DNA from: Pseudomonadales bacterium
GTDB lineage: Bacteria > Pseudomonadota > Gammaproteobacteria > Pseudomonadales > Azotimanducaceae
Length of the DNA stretch: 64,000 nt
Direction of reading: 5' to 3'
NCBI GenBank assembly: GCA_019634925.1
Contig: JAHCAL010000001.1
Span: 372,001-436,000 of the forward strand
The notes under the pieces are model-generated. The model worked only from the letters and a program-made list of their open reading frames with translations. It did no database searches and was not told where the DNA came from. The translations under genes and the position numbers were made by a program. Of the stretch, positions 56,683 to 64,000 are shown one piece after another; the first letter of the stretch is position 1; each line of letters begins with the position of its first letter.

Positions 56683-57129
56683 ATGAACGCCCGCAGTGTC
56701 ACGGATCGCATCTCGAAGGAGCGCCCCCACGTCCACCTCTCGCGCCGCGAACGGCAGATCATGGACGTCCTCTACGCGCACACCGAGGCGTCCGCCGCAG
56801 ATGTACAGACCGCGCTGCCGAGCGCGCCCAGCTATTCGGCGGTGCGAGCGCTCCTGCAGAAACTGGTGGACAAGGGCCACGTGGCCTATCGCCAGGACGG
56901 CGCGCGCTACCTCTACCGTCCGCATCTGAACAAAGGCCAGGCGAGCCGCAATGCGTTCCGCCGGTTGATCGATACCTTCTTCGACGGATCGCCTGGTGCT
57001 GCAGTGGTCAATCTGCTGGGCGAGGCGGGCGGCCAACTGAGCCAGGAAGACGTCGCGAAAATCGAAGCGGAACTCGAGCGATTGCGTATGCGGGCGGGAA
57101 AATCCGGACGCAAGCATGAACCCCGCTGA
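56683..57129 (+). CDS. blaI: BlaI/MecI/CopY family transcriptional repressor
   Basis: 148 residues. Winged helix (SRRERQIMDVLYAHTEASAADV, then PSYSAVRALLQKLVDKGHVAYRQDG) and a C-terminal dimerisation helix region containing the LIDTFFDGSPGAAVVNLL segment where relatives are cleaved. Overlaps the M56 peptidase gene by 14 bp. Normally inactivated by the partner peptidase after signal sensing. Confidence 0.88.
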   Translation: MNARSVTDRISKERPHVHLSRRERQIMDVLYAHTEASAADVQTALPSAPSYSAVRALLQKLVDKGHVAYRQDGARYLYRPHLNKGQASRNAFRRLIDTFFDGSPGAAVVNLLGEAGGQLSQEDVAKIEAELERLRMRAGKSGRKHEPR

Positions 57130-58501
57130 CCCAGGCCAGGTCGTTTCGCTCGTGCAGCTCGGGCAATTGCTCGCGCTGAGCCTGGCAGCGCCGTTGCTCG
57201 CGGGACGTGTATTCCGCTCGAGCCCACGTTCGCGGCGCGCATTCGTTCTCGGTGTTGCGCTGATACTCCTGATCCTTCCGGTCACGTGGTTCGGCTCCGA
57301 GTTAGTCATCGTCGTGCCGATGGTCGAGCCCCTGGTCTGGATTCCCGAGATCACTCTGCCGGTATGGGTGCCGCTCGCTCTGCTGGGCGGGGGCGTGTTG
57401 TGGGCGCTCCGGGTCGCAGCCGGCATGCTGATCGCGCAACGCAGGCTTCTCGCGCTGCCGGTCTGCACCGATGGACGGATGAATCTTGCCTTGCGTGCCA
57501 AGGCGAGCGCGCTCGCGTTGCCTGAGGTGCCCGCGTTACGCCTCTCGACCGACGAAGGCCCGGCCGCTGGAACCCTGCGCCGGCCGTTCATTGTGCTGCC
57601 GTTCGGCGCGCTGAGTTGGGACGATCGGACACTCGGCGCCGTGCTTGCGCATGAACTCGTCCACGTCGAGCGGCGTGACGACCAATGGCTGCTGCTGGCC
57701 CGGATGGTGGTAGCGCTCTACTGGTGGCTGCCGTGGCTCCGCGGGCTGGAGCGCCACTGGCGCGAAGCGATGGAGGAGAGCTGCGACGATCGAGCGAGCC
57801 AGTTCAGCCATGATCCGCTCGCGTACCTGCGTGCGGTGGTACGGGTCGCCGGCGAGCGCAGGACGAGCGGCCGGCCGCGCGCCGCAGTCGGCATGGCCGA
57901 TAGGCCCGGTGCGCACCTCGCGTTCCGTGTGCGCCGGTTTGCGGGACCGCGCATTGCGGAACTCGACTTCAACCGGGTGTACTGGACCGTCCTGCTGCTG
58001 CTTCTGCTGGTCACGATGGTGCCGGCGATCCGACCCGGCCCGATTCCGGAGCGGGTCCCGAGCAGATTGGACTGGATAGGTCTGTTTGAAGACGAGGTGA
58101 CCGGACGGCCACCGAGCGTTGACGTGATTATTGCAGCCCACGGATCGGATCCATCGCTGGCGGCTCGATTTGCGACCCCGCGACGGCTGGAGGCACCGTT
58201 GTATCCCGGGCGCGCCCTGCACCGGGGCGTCGAAGGGTCGGTGACTGTCGGGTTCGATCTGGCCGCGGACGGCACGCCTGTGCGCCTGCGGGTATTGAGC
58301 GGCGGCACCGCGGAACTCGAACGGGCCGCGCTGCAGGCCGCTGCGCGTGCACGATTCAAACCGCTGCACGCAGTCGATGCACGACCCACGTTCGCGCGGA
58401 ACGAGCGGTACATGCGCAACAGTCCGCGCGGCGACGGCGTCCTGCATTTTCACTTTCGTCTGAATGACTCGCCGGCCGCTGCGATCGAGCTCCAACTGTG
58501 A
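57116..58501 (+). CDS. M56 (BlaR1-like) membrane metallopeptidase with C-terminal TonB-type domain
   Basis: 461 residues. N-terminal membrane helices (about 15-30, 43-60, 82-105), zinc peptidase motif H179-E-L-V-H183 with the EESCDD Glu downstream, another helix (about 290-305). Instead of BlaR1's penicillin-binding sensor, the C-terminus (about 355-430) is a TonB-like energy-transducer fold (YPGRALHRGVEGSVTVGFDL). So the signal is probably envelope state or a TonB partner rather than a beta-lactam. Coupled to blaI upstream and 15 bp before tonB. Confidence 0.85.
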   Translation: MNPADPGQVVSLVQLGQLLALSLAAPLLAGRVFRSSPRSRRAFVLGVALILLILPVTWFGSELVIVVPMVEPLVWIPEITLPVWVPLALLGGGVLWALRVAAGMLIAQRRLLALPVCTDGRMNLALRAKASALALPEVPALRLSTDEGPAAGTLRRPFIVLPFGALSWDDRTLGAVLAHELVHVERRDDQWLLLARMVVALYWWLPWLRGLERHWREAMEESCDDRASQFSHDPLAYLRAVVRVAGERRTSGRPRAAVGMADRPGAHLAFRVRRFAGPRIAELDFNRVYWTVLLLLLLVTMVPAIRPGPIPERVPSRLDWIGLFEDEVTGRPPSVDVIIAAHGSDPSLAARFATPRRLEAPLYPGRALHRGVEGSVTVGFDLAADGTPVRLRVLSGGTAELERAALQAAARARFKPLHAVDARPTFARNERYMRNSPRGDGVLHFHFRLNDSPAAAIELQL

Positions 58502-58516
58502 CGGAGGTTTCGAATC

Positions 58517-59122
58517 ATGATCCATGCAATGCCACTGCCCAGACTCGTCGGCTCAGCGCTGATGGGCGCTCCCGTCACCGCGTTGCTGTTTCTGCTGATG
58601 ACCCTGCTGATCCGTGGCAACGACCTGGCGGTAGAGCCCGCCAAGCCCATCCGACTCGCGGACTTCGTGCGGCTGATCGAGGAGATCCCACCGGTGACAA
58701 AGCCGACGCCGATCCGTCCTCCGATGCCGGAGCCCGAGCCGGTCACCCGCGTGGAACCGATCCGGCACCAGACCGGCGGCGACCCGATCAACATTGGGCC
58801 GGGGAAATTCGACTTCCCAACGCCCGGGCCGATCTCCGGTCGCGCAGACGGCGATGCCGTGCCGATCGTGACCAGTCCGCCCGAATACCCGGCCCGCGCC
58901 ATACAACGCGGCATCGAAGGTTGGGTGCTGGTGGAATTCTCCATCGACCGGCTCGGACGTGTGGTCGACCCTCGCGTGGTGGATGCGCAGCCGCACGGCA
59001 TCTTCGAACGCGCGGCGATGCAGGCAGTCGAGCGGTACCGATACAAGCCGCGGTTGGTCAACGGCGAGGCGCAGGTGGTGAGCGGTGTGCGGCAGCGGAT
59101 TGCGTTCGAGTTGCAGAAGTGA
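58517..59122 (+). CDS. TonB-family energy transducer
   Basis: 201 residues; GGAGG lies before ATG 58517. One N-terminal anchor helix (TALLFLLMTLLI), a proline/glutamate-rich periplasmic linker (about 45-105), and a TonB C-terminal domain with PPEYPARAIQRGIEGWVLV and a YRYKPR strand. Third gene of the BlaI operon, likely energising an outer-membrane receptor or acting with the TonB domain of the M56 protein. Confidence 0.88.
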   Translation: MIHAMPLPRLVGSALMGAPVTALLFLLMTLLIRGNDLAVEPAKPIRLADFVRLIEEIPPVTKPTPIRPPMPEPEPVTRVEPIRHQTGGDPINIGPGKFDFPTPGPISGRADGDAVPIVTSPPEYPARAIQRGIEGWVLVEFSIDRLGRVVDPRVVDAQPHGIFERAAMQAVERYRYKPRLVNGEAQVVSGVRQRIAFELQK

Positions 59123-59159
59123 GCGGCGCGCGCCGTCAGCGTTGGCTGCTGGTGTACAG

Positions 59160-59431
59160 CCAGTCGGCGGACGGCTCAGACGGCTGTTGACGTTGATCGA
59201 CCACAGAACCGCAGTCGAACCGATCAGACCGAACAGGACCAGAAGCGCTTGCTCGACCGGGCCAAGCATCGACCCGAAGTTCTGCGGGCTCAGCCCGAAG
59301 AGCGCGAACGTGGATGCGAAGAGCACGATGAAGTTCATGCCGATGACAAGGAACAGCGCCGGTGGGACCGGCACCGATGAGGTCACGGTGCCGATTCTGC
59401 GGAACTTGGGGCCGGCTGGGAATCGGGACAT
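59160..59431 (-). pseudogene. Possible fragment of a two-helix membrane protein
   Basis: From ATG 59431 the frame encodes two hydrophobic helices (PALFLVIGMNFIVLFASTF and ALLVLFGLIGSTAVLW) and then runs into antisense of tonB with no natural end. I do not recognise it. It lies beside an insertion-sequence remnant, so a truncated gene is likely; it could also be chance. Confidence 0.3.
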
Positions 59432-59457
59432 CGTTGGCTCCGGCGAACGCAGATAGC

Positions 59458-59590
59458 TTGGCGGACTGTATCCAGCGCCAGAGCAATGCTTTTGCAGAAC
59501 AGCTGAACACCAGCCCGAGAAAACTACTCGGCTATCGAACCCCGAGAGAGGTCCTGTGCCGATACTGGTCGATGTTGCACTTCAAGGTTG
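59458..59590 (+). mobile_element. IS30-type transposase 3' remnant
   Basis: The peptide NTSPRKLLGYRTPREVL matches the conserved end of IS30-family transposases (N-x-RPRK-x-LG-x-TP-x-EV). Only this tail is present, with no upstream DDE domain. It marks the border between the TonB operon and the cassette array. Confidence 0.5.
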
Positions 59591-59593
59591 ATA

Positions 59594-59833
59594 TCAAGCA
59601 GAGCTGGCACTCAATGGTGAGCGCACCCCCGGTATATCGGTTGGCGCAATTGGTCGGATGTCTGCGATCGGCAGCGTAAGCAACGCCTGGGTTCGACCGG
59701 AACCCAATACAAACTCAACCTCTACGGCCACATCATCGTAGACTTCTACCACAGCGCCAATGTCGCCGGCCCGCAGACCATGGTCGGGAATATCGACCGC
59801 TAGAACTACGGTATCGAGCATGTTGTACGACAT
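59594..59833 (-). CDS. DUF4926 domain protein
   Basis: 79 residues from ATG 59833, AGGAGTG upstream. MLDTVVLAVDIPDHGL, GDIGAVVEVYDD and ALLTLPIADIRPI follow the DUF4926 pattern, a small beta fold usually encoded directly after a DUF6883 gene, as here (2-bp gap). The pair has a toxin-antitoxin-like layout but no established function. It appears intact while its partner is wrecked. Confidence 0.8.
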   Translation of the reverse strand: MSYNMLDTVVLAVDIPDHGLRAGDIGAVVEVYDDVAVEVEFVLGSGRTQALLTLPIADIRPIAPTDIPGVRSPLSASSA

Positions 59834-59835
59834 GT

Positions 59836-60078
59836 TCACACTCCTGGGTACGCCGTCACGAAGCGCGGAACAGTATCGCCTCGGCTGACGATCCACACGA
59901 TCCCCGCTCCGAGCATGGAAGCGAATCTGCTCCTCCAGCTCCTGTCAGAGATCTTGCGAGAATCCGAGCTCAGAAAAGAAGTCGCTTTGAATCGCCCGAC
60001 AGGGTGACTTGCAGAGAGCAAGTGGTCACGAATCTTCTCGGGTGCGATCGTTGCTGAGTCGGCCTCTGGAAGCTGCAT
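59836..60078 (-). pseudogene. DUF6883 protein, frameshifted and internally deleted
   Basis: The start (MQLPEADSATI, then LLSASHPVGRFKA) and end (VWIVSRGDTVPRFVTAYPGV) match DUF6883, but the middle of the domain is missing. Reading the alternative frame after FKATSF recovers ELGFSQDL-stop-QELEEQIRFHA, the expected continuation, so there is a frameshift, an in-frame TGA where a Trp codon is usual, and a deletion of about 30-40 residues before the C-terminal strand. Confidence 0.7.
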
Positions 60079-60093
60079 CAATGTTCCTGAGCC

Positions 60094-60216
60094 GTCGAAC
60101 GCCGGAGTTGAGCGGCGGCGTGACCACGTGCCCGGCGCGCCGCGTGTGCACAATGAAGTGACGCACATGCGGCGCGCACGCGACGCCGTATGACCCGCTT
60201 GAGCGCAATGTTAGAC
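60094..60216 (-). repeat. attC-like recombination site of the lipoprotein cassette
   Basis: On the minus strand: R'' GTCTAAC (60216-60210), R' GTTCGAC (60100-60094, one base off GTTRRRY). Between them a long imperfect stem: GCGCGCCGC-N-TGTGC pairs with GCACA-N-GCGGCGCGC, and CGGCGT with ACGCCG. Starts 9 bp after the lipoprotein stop. Confidence 0.65.
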
Positions 60217-60224
60217 CACTCATG

Positions 60225-60617
60225 TCATTGAGAAACTCTCTCCAGAACCTCCACTCGCTTGGCGACAGTATGTGGAGCGTCATCAAAAGAAATCCGTGTC
60301 TGATACAACCGACGGCCACAAGTCGGCGATACGCCCTCCATCGTGTAGAGACGCACATGCCTGCCGATCTTCTGGCCCGGCTCCTGTAGACGATCGAACC
60401 TTATGTCTGCGCATGTCCCGCCTTGCAACGCTTCGTAATCTCGGAGTGCCTTGGAAAATCCCGGAGCATTCTGGAATGCTCTGGCGTTCGCATCCATATC
60501 CAGCATCTGCCTTCCCATCTCCGAATCGGGTGAAACTGGAATACTTGTGGCGCCGGACTGACAGCCCGCAAGAGCCAATGTTGCAGAAAAAAGAGCCGTG
60601 GATATGAAGTAGCGCAT
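60225..60617 (-). CDS. Small cassette-borne lipoprotein
   Basis: 130 residues from ATG 60617, only 8 bp inside the preceding attC boundary, as cassette genes usually are. Lipobox LALAGC. The mature part is polar, with two cysteines (GGTCADIRF, SPTCGRRLY) and no recognised domain. AT-richer than the core genes around it. Confidence 0.7.
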   Translation of the reverse strand: MRYFISTALFSATLALAGCQSGATSIPVSPDSEMGRQMLDMDANARAFQNAPGFSKALRDYEALQGGTCADIRFDRLQEPGQKIGRHVRLYTMEGVSPTCGRRLYQTRISFDDAPHTVAKRVEVLERVSQ

Positions 60618-60624
60618 AGTCGCA

Positions 60625-60724
60625 GCATAACGTCGCGCATCAGTGGCGGAGCAAAGTGGAGGCAAATTTGCGGAAGAAAAACTGATCACACTTTGATCCG
60701 TCCACTGCATGCACAGTGTTAGAC
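60625..60724 (-). repeat. attC recombination site of the kinase cassette
   Basis: Minus strand R'' GTCTAAC (60724-60718) and R' GTTATGC (60631-60625). The arms pair well: GCATCAGTGG with CCACTGCATGC leaving one extrahelical G, and CGGAGCAAAGTG with CACTTTGATCCG. An unpaired G in the stem is a hallmark of attC strand selection. The kinase stop codon TAA lies inside R''. Confidence 0.8.
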
Positions 60725-61261
60725 GGCCGTCCGTTGGAGAATCTCATAACAAAGCTCCTCTACCGGCCTATTGGAATCTAGCCGAATAATCGGGCACCTC
60801 AGCTCCAGCATCCAGCGTTCATGAAGGTCGAAGCTACGTATCGGGGCCTTGGCGTAATCGTAGCTACCAGCCCACTCCATGAACTTCAAGTGCTGTTCAT
60901 GCATCTCTGCCCCAGGCTGGATTCGCGGCCCGTACCGCTCCCGCTCCCGCTCAGCAATTCGAGCCATCCGAATAGCCGGATCAAGATAGAGGAACAAAGC
61001 CAGGGTGAAGTGATGCAACAATGGATCGCCCCAGCTGCAGATCGAGCCAGACAGCACCCAACTCGCCACCCCGTTGATGTCGCGTTCGATCATCGAAACG
61101 CGCTCGGCTGGGTTGCGCTTTTGCGTGAACGGGGGGTCGGTTTCATGCCAGTAGTATGAGTCCGTATCGAGATGGAGCCCGCCAATCATCTGTGCGAGAT
61201 GCGCACCTAACGTAGACGTCCCCGAACCAGAAGCACCAAAGATATGAACGCGATGAGCCAT
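60719..61261 (-). CDS. P-loop kinase/adenylate-kinase-like ATPase in an integron cassette
   Basis: 180 residues. Walker A GASGSGTSTLG at 9-19, LHLDTDSYYWHETDPPF after it, a lid-like arginine-rich helix (RMARIAERERERYG), and a Walker B-like WVLSGSI strand. Resembles topology-modulating/adenylate-kinase-like P-loop proteins, which are frequent cassette cargo. Substrate unknown. Its stop overlaps the attC core site. Confidence 0.8.
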   Translation of the reverse strand: MAHRVHIFGASGSGTSTLGAHLAQMIGGLHLDTDSYYWHETDPPFTQKRNPAERVSMIERDINGVASWVLSGSICSWGDPLLHHFTLALFLYLDPAIRMARIAERERERYGPRIQPGAEMHEQHLKFMEWAGSYDYAKAPIRSFDLHERWMLELRCPIIRLDSNRPVEELCYEILQRTAV

Positions 61262-61269
61262 ACTCGGCC

Positions 61270-61310
61270 GTCTAACTTATTGTTGAACTGAGGTCTGTAT
61301 GACTCGTTTA
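61270..61310 (-). repeat. Degenerate attC-like half site at the array start
   Basis: Minus strand R' GTTAGAC (61276-61270) directly before the kinase cassette, with TTGAAC-T-GAG pairing CTCGTTTAA as a short inner stem. The R'' box is not recognisable. The stretch GCGCTTAAACGAGTCATAC parallels GCGCTCAAGCGGGTCATAC of the 60094 site. Confidence 0.45.
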
Positions 61311-61375
61311 AGCGCGCGCACGCATAACCTGTTTGCCATGATCCCGCAAACCAAGCCGCGTCACCTCGCCCACCA

Positions 61376-63826
61376 TCAATTCCCGCCGACCGCCTCTATC
61401 GGCACCACCCGAATCACCTGCACAGCATTCGCGCGCACCGCGTCCTCCGAATAGACCATCGGAAAACTCCCCTCGGTCGCCCATCCCTCCAGCAGATTTC
61501 CGTAGAACGGCGACCGCGGATCCCCCGATTGCCCCGGCGCGTTCGTCATCCGCGCCGCGTCCCAGTTGCCGACGTCGAGCACCATTCGGAACGATGCCCC
61601 GCTGGTCACGTCGAAGTTCGTGTCACCGAACGTCGTGTTGTTCACCGTGTTGGTCGTGCCGCCACGTGGATAGTCCGGTAGCGCCATCTGCCGGGCGAGT
61701 TCTGCCGGTGCGCGCCCGGCCAGCGGATGCGCGAACCGTATCCGGTGCACGTCGCCCCACTTCCACTGCGACGTATCGGTGCCGTGTGCGGTACGCACGG
61801 CTTCCCACGCTGAGGCGAGCGCGGTGAGCGCGGCCTCCTGCCCGAGTGGGTACTGCATGGCCTCGAGAATCGTGAGCGAGTCGAGTGGCTTCAGGTCGGT
61901 AGCGGCCTCCGGCGCGAGTGATGCGGCGATCAACGGCGGCAGGTCGCGGTAGAACCACTGCACGAACAGCAACGCCTCGCCGGAGCCCGGCCGCAGGTCA
62001 TGGTCCCACGCCTTGAGCCAGGCAAGTGGCTCGGCGGCATCGCCTTCCACCGACGCCGGCATCCGTGCGAGCGCCTCCCGCGCAAGCACCGAAACGTAGT
62101 CGCGCTGCAGCGCGAGCGAATCATCGAACGTATGGCGCGGCTGGCCCTCCAGCACCTCCCACAGCCGTTTGTAACGCCACGGCGCGGACCACTCGAAGCC
62201 CACCCGGCGTTCGTCGATCGGGTAGTCCGCCGGCAGGTTCATGCTGTTCGCCGTGCCGGTGAAGCCGCGCTCGGGATTGAACTCAACCGGCAGCGCGTCC
62301 ATGTCGAAATAGCCGTCCCATTCGAATCGGCCATCACCGGGCACCGGCAGCAGCCCGTCCCAGTTGGTGCGGCGTGGAAAGAGACCACCCGGTTTGTAGC
62401 CGATGTTGCCATCGATGTCGGCGTAGACCTGGTTCTCGGCCGGGGCGCCCCAGCGGTTCATGGCGGCGAGGAATTCGCGCCAGTTCTGCGCGCGCATGTA
62501 TTCCACGCTGCCGAAGTAGGGCGCCATGCCGGGTTCCAGCCAGGCGGCGCGCACGGCGTACGCACGGGCGGCCGTTTCGTGCACCACCGGGCCGTGCCGC
62601 GTGAAGCGCAGGCGCGCCGTACGTGGCGCCTCACCGCGTACGGCGATCGTCTCCTGCACCTCGTGAAACGGTTCGGCGCGGCCCCGGTAACGGTAGCCGT
62701 TGGTTTCCTTCTGATAGACATACAGGTCTTCCTGGTCGATCGCGAAGATGGTGAGGCCGAACGCGATGGTGCCGTTGTGGCCGATGGAGATGCCCGGCAG
62801 CGAAGGCTCGCCGGCGCCGATCGCGTTGAGCCCCGGTGCGACCAGGTGCGCGACGTAGCGCAGCGAAGGTACGCTGTGCGCGCGGTGCGGATCGTTGGCG
62901 AGGATCGGCCGGCCGGTATCCGTGCGGGTGGGTGCCACCACCCAGTTGTTGCTGCCGAGCGCGCGGTCGACGTCGTCGGCAGCGACCCGTGCGATCAGTT
63001 CGGCGCGCAGCGCTTCGGCCGCGCTCATATCGGTCAGCTGTACCGTGTCGAATCGCACCGGCGCCTTGGCGAGGTGATAGCGGTCGAGCACCTCGGCGGG
63101 AATGCTGCACGGATCGAGTCCTTCGGGGATGCGCGCTTCCCATTCGGGTTCGAGCACCTTCCACAGCCTTGTGACCGGCATGCCGTGCCTGCAGGCGAGG
63201 CGTGCACGGTCGACTTCGGCGGTCACGTTGCGCCACAGGCCGTGGCTGCGGATGCGCACCACGTCCTCGGGCGCCCATTCGGCAGGCGTGTAGTCGAGCA
63301 GGCCGAATTCGGCTGGCAGCAGCTCGGGCTGCGTGCGCGTGAGCGCGACGAACGCGTTGATGCCGTCGGTGAACGCCGTGGCGATCGCCTTGGCATCCGA
63401 GCCGTAGGCGAGCCACTCGCGGTACATGTCGCCGCGATACAAGAAGAGGCGCGCGGCGGTGTCCTGCTCGACGTAGGCCGGGCCGAACGCCTCGGCGAGC
63501 TGGCCGAGGCCCCGGCGCCGCCAGGTATCGATCTGCCAGAGCCGGTCGCGTGCGGCGTTGAAACCCTGCACGAAGAAAGCGTCGTAGTGGGTGCCGGCGT
63601 AGATGTGCGGCACGCCCCACTGATCGATCACGATCTCGGCCGGCGCCTCGAGCCCATCGACTTCGTAGGTGATGGTCTCCGGAGGGGGGAGGGGTGCGGT
63701 GGGCGCGTCTGCGGCGAAGGATGCGTGGCCGACGCCGAGCGCCATCAGGATCAGCCAGGCCGACCACACAGGTCGTCCGATGGCGGTCCCGGCCGCCTGC
63801 GTGGGGTCAGGGCTCGGCACCGTCAT
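61376..63826 (-). CDS. Penicillin acylase family Ntn-hydrolase
   Basis: 816 residues. Signal peptide, alpha chain (about 50-260), spacer, then autocatalytic nucleophile S292 in ALGSNNWVV, which becomes the N-terminus of the beta chain. Beta-chain features include NDPHRAHSVPSL, IGHNGTIAFGLT and the distal GGTTNTVNNTTFGDT segment. Periplasmic amidase; relatives act on penicillins, acyl-homoserine lactones or other acyl amides, so quorum quenching is possible but not shown. Confidence 0.9.
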   Translation of the reverse strand: MTVPSPDPTQAAGTAIGRPVWSAWLILMALGVGHASFAADAPTAPLPPPETITYEVDGLEAPAEIVIDQWGVPHIYAGTHYDAFFVQGFNAARDRLWQIDTWRRRGLGQLAEAFGPAYVEQDTAARLFLYRGDMYREWLAYGSDAKAIATAFTDGINAFVALTRTQPELLPAEFGLLDYTPAEWAPEDVVRIRSHGLWRNVTAEVDRARLACRHGMPVTRLWKVLEPEWEARIPEGLDPCSIPAEVLDRYHLAKAPVRFDTVQLTDMSAAEALRAELIARVAADDVDRALGSNNWVVAPTRTDTGRPILANDPHRAHSVPSLRYVAHLVAPGLNAIGAGEPSLPGISIGHNGTIAFGLTIFAIDQEDLYVYQKETNGYRYRGRAEPFHEVQETIAVRGEAPRTARLRFTRHGPVVHETAARAYAVRAAWLEPGMAPYFGSVEYMRAQNWREFLAAMNRWGAPAENQVYADIDGNIGYKPGGLFPRRTNWDGLLPVPGDGRFEWDGYFDMDALPVEFNPERGFTGTANSMNLPADYPIDERRVGFEWSAPWRYKRLWEVLEGQPRHTFDDSLALQRDYVSVLAREALARMPASVEGDAAEPLAWLKAWDHDLRPGSGEALLFVQWFYRDLPPLIAASLAPEAATDLKPLDSLTILEAMQYPLGQEAALTALASAWEAVRTAHGTDTSQWKWGDVHRIRFAHPLAGRAPAELARQMALPDYPRGGTTNTVNNTTFGDTNFDVTSGASFRMVLDVGNWDAARMTNAPGQSGDPRSPFYGNLLEGWATEGSFPMVYSEDAVRANAVQVIRVVPIEAVGGN

Positions 63827-63860
63827 CGGCTCTCCTGTTGCGTGGCGACCTGTCAGCGGA

Positions 63861-64000
63861 TCAATCGGTCCAGGACAGCGCGCCGCCGGTCTGGTATTCG
63901 GTGACGCGGGTCTCGAAGAAGTTCTTCTCCTTCTTGAGGTCCATGATCTCCGACATCCACGGGAACGGATTCTTGACCCCGGGGAACTGCTCGGTCAGGC
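63861..64000 (-). CDS. nrdB: Ribonucleoside-diphosphate reductase beta subunit, C-terminal end (gene continues beyond window)
   Basis: The last 46 codons read ...NPFPWMSEIMDLKKEKNFFE, then TRVTEYQTGGALSWTD-stop. This is the conserved C-terminal tail of class I R2 subunits that docks into NrdA; it ends SWTD where SWD or SWE is typical. The catalytic di-iron domain lies outside the window. Confidence 0.88.
   Translation of the reverse strand, partial: LTEQFPGVKNPFPWMSEIMDLKKEKNFFETRVTEYQTGGALSWTD

Noticed and set aside
58553..59160. A 292-residue minus-strand frame continuing from 59431 across tonB
   Set aside because: The part antisense to tonB has shadow composition; only the first two hydrophobic helices might be real.

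Overview
The window is GC-rich proteobacterial chromosome with dense, mostly overlapping operons. Cellulose synthase with a PilZ domain, class I ribonucleotide reductase, the SpeA/AguB polyamine route, TonB receptors, Baeyer-Villiger monooxygenases, LLM flavoproteins, acyl-CoA dehydrogenase and a PQQ dehydrogenase suggest a catabolically versatile gammaproteobacterium of the Nevskiales/Steroidobacterales/Xanthomonadales type. That placement is inference from gene content only.

Layout. 1-2.2 kb: 3' end of bcsA plus a BcsS-like protein. 2.3-4.9 kb (minus): a NarL-type two-component system, divergent from 5.0-10.8 kb: a tightly packed operon of a small exported protein, an autotransporter barrel, a DUF4384 lipoprotein with YGQPG repeats, a Sel1/coiled-coil/caspase protein and an orphan VgrG-tip-like protein. 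This operon is the best candidate for an undescribed envelope system. 11-13.9 kb: a TPR-like protein and a Baeyer-Villiger monooxygenase. 13.9-17.0 kb: a scrapyard with a decapitated VapBC pair, a clipped SDR, an intact SDR, an internally deleted kinase-like gene and a PIN remnant. 17.0-20.9 kb: polyamine operon (deoxyhypusine synthase-like, speA, aguB). 22-31.6 kb: an eight-gene operon of acyl-CoA dehydrogenase, a complete oligopeptide-type ABC importer with a fused permease-ATPase, a GST-like protein, pirin and a TauD-type dioxygenase. 31.65-31.77 kb: a perfect 58-bp-arm palindrome, related to a second one at 55.6 kb.

31.75-41.8 kb: serine hydrolase, cupin, sugar transporter, a peptidoglycan-binding/CHAP protein, and a winged-helix/TPR regulator flanked by two near-identical 20-bp direct-repeat sites. 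Each site lies the same distance from a minus-strand gene. GNAT, LLM flavoprotein and SDR genes follow. 41.8-55.6 kb looks like a catabolic island. The minus arm holds a TonB receptor, cupin, two coupled Lrp/AsnC regulators and an MFS carrier. The plus arm holds two amidohydrolases, a second Baeyer-Villiger monooxygenase, a cytochrome c-PQQ dehydrogenase and an exported HpcH/HpaI aldolase. A divergent promoter with a TTACGTAA palindrome separates the arms.

55.7-59.6 kb mixes gene fragments (GFA, SDR tail, TonB tail, IS30 tail) with an intact BlaI-M56/TonB-TonB operon. 59.6-61.3 kb is less GC-rich and reads as a short array of integron cassettes without an integrase, with two good attC sites, carrying a P-loop kinase-like gene, a small lipoprotein and a decayed DUF6883/DUF4926 pair. 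The window ends with a penicillin acylase family enzyme and the 3' end of nrdB.
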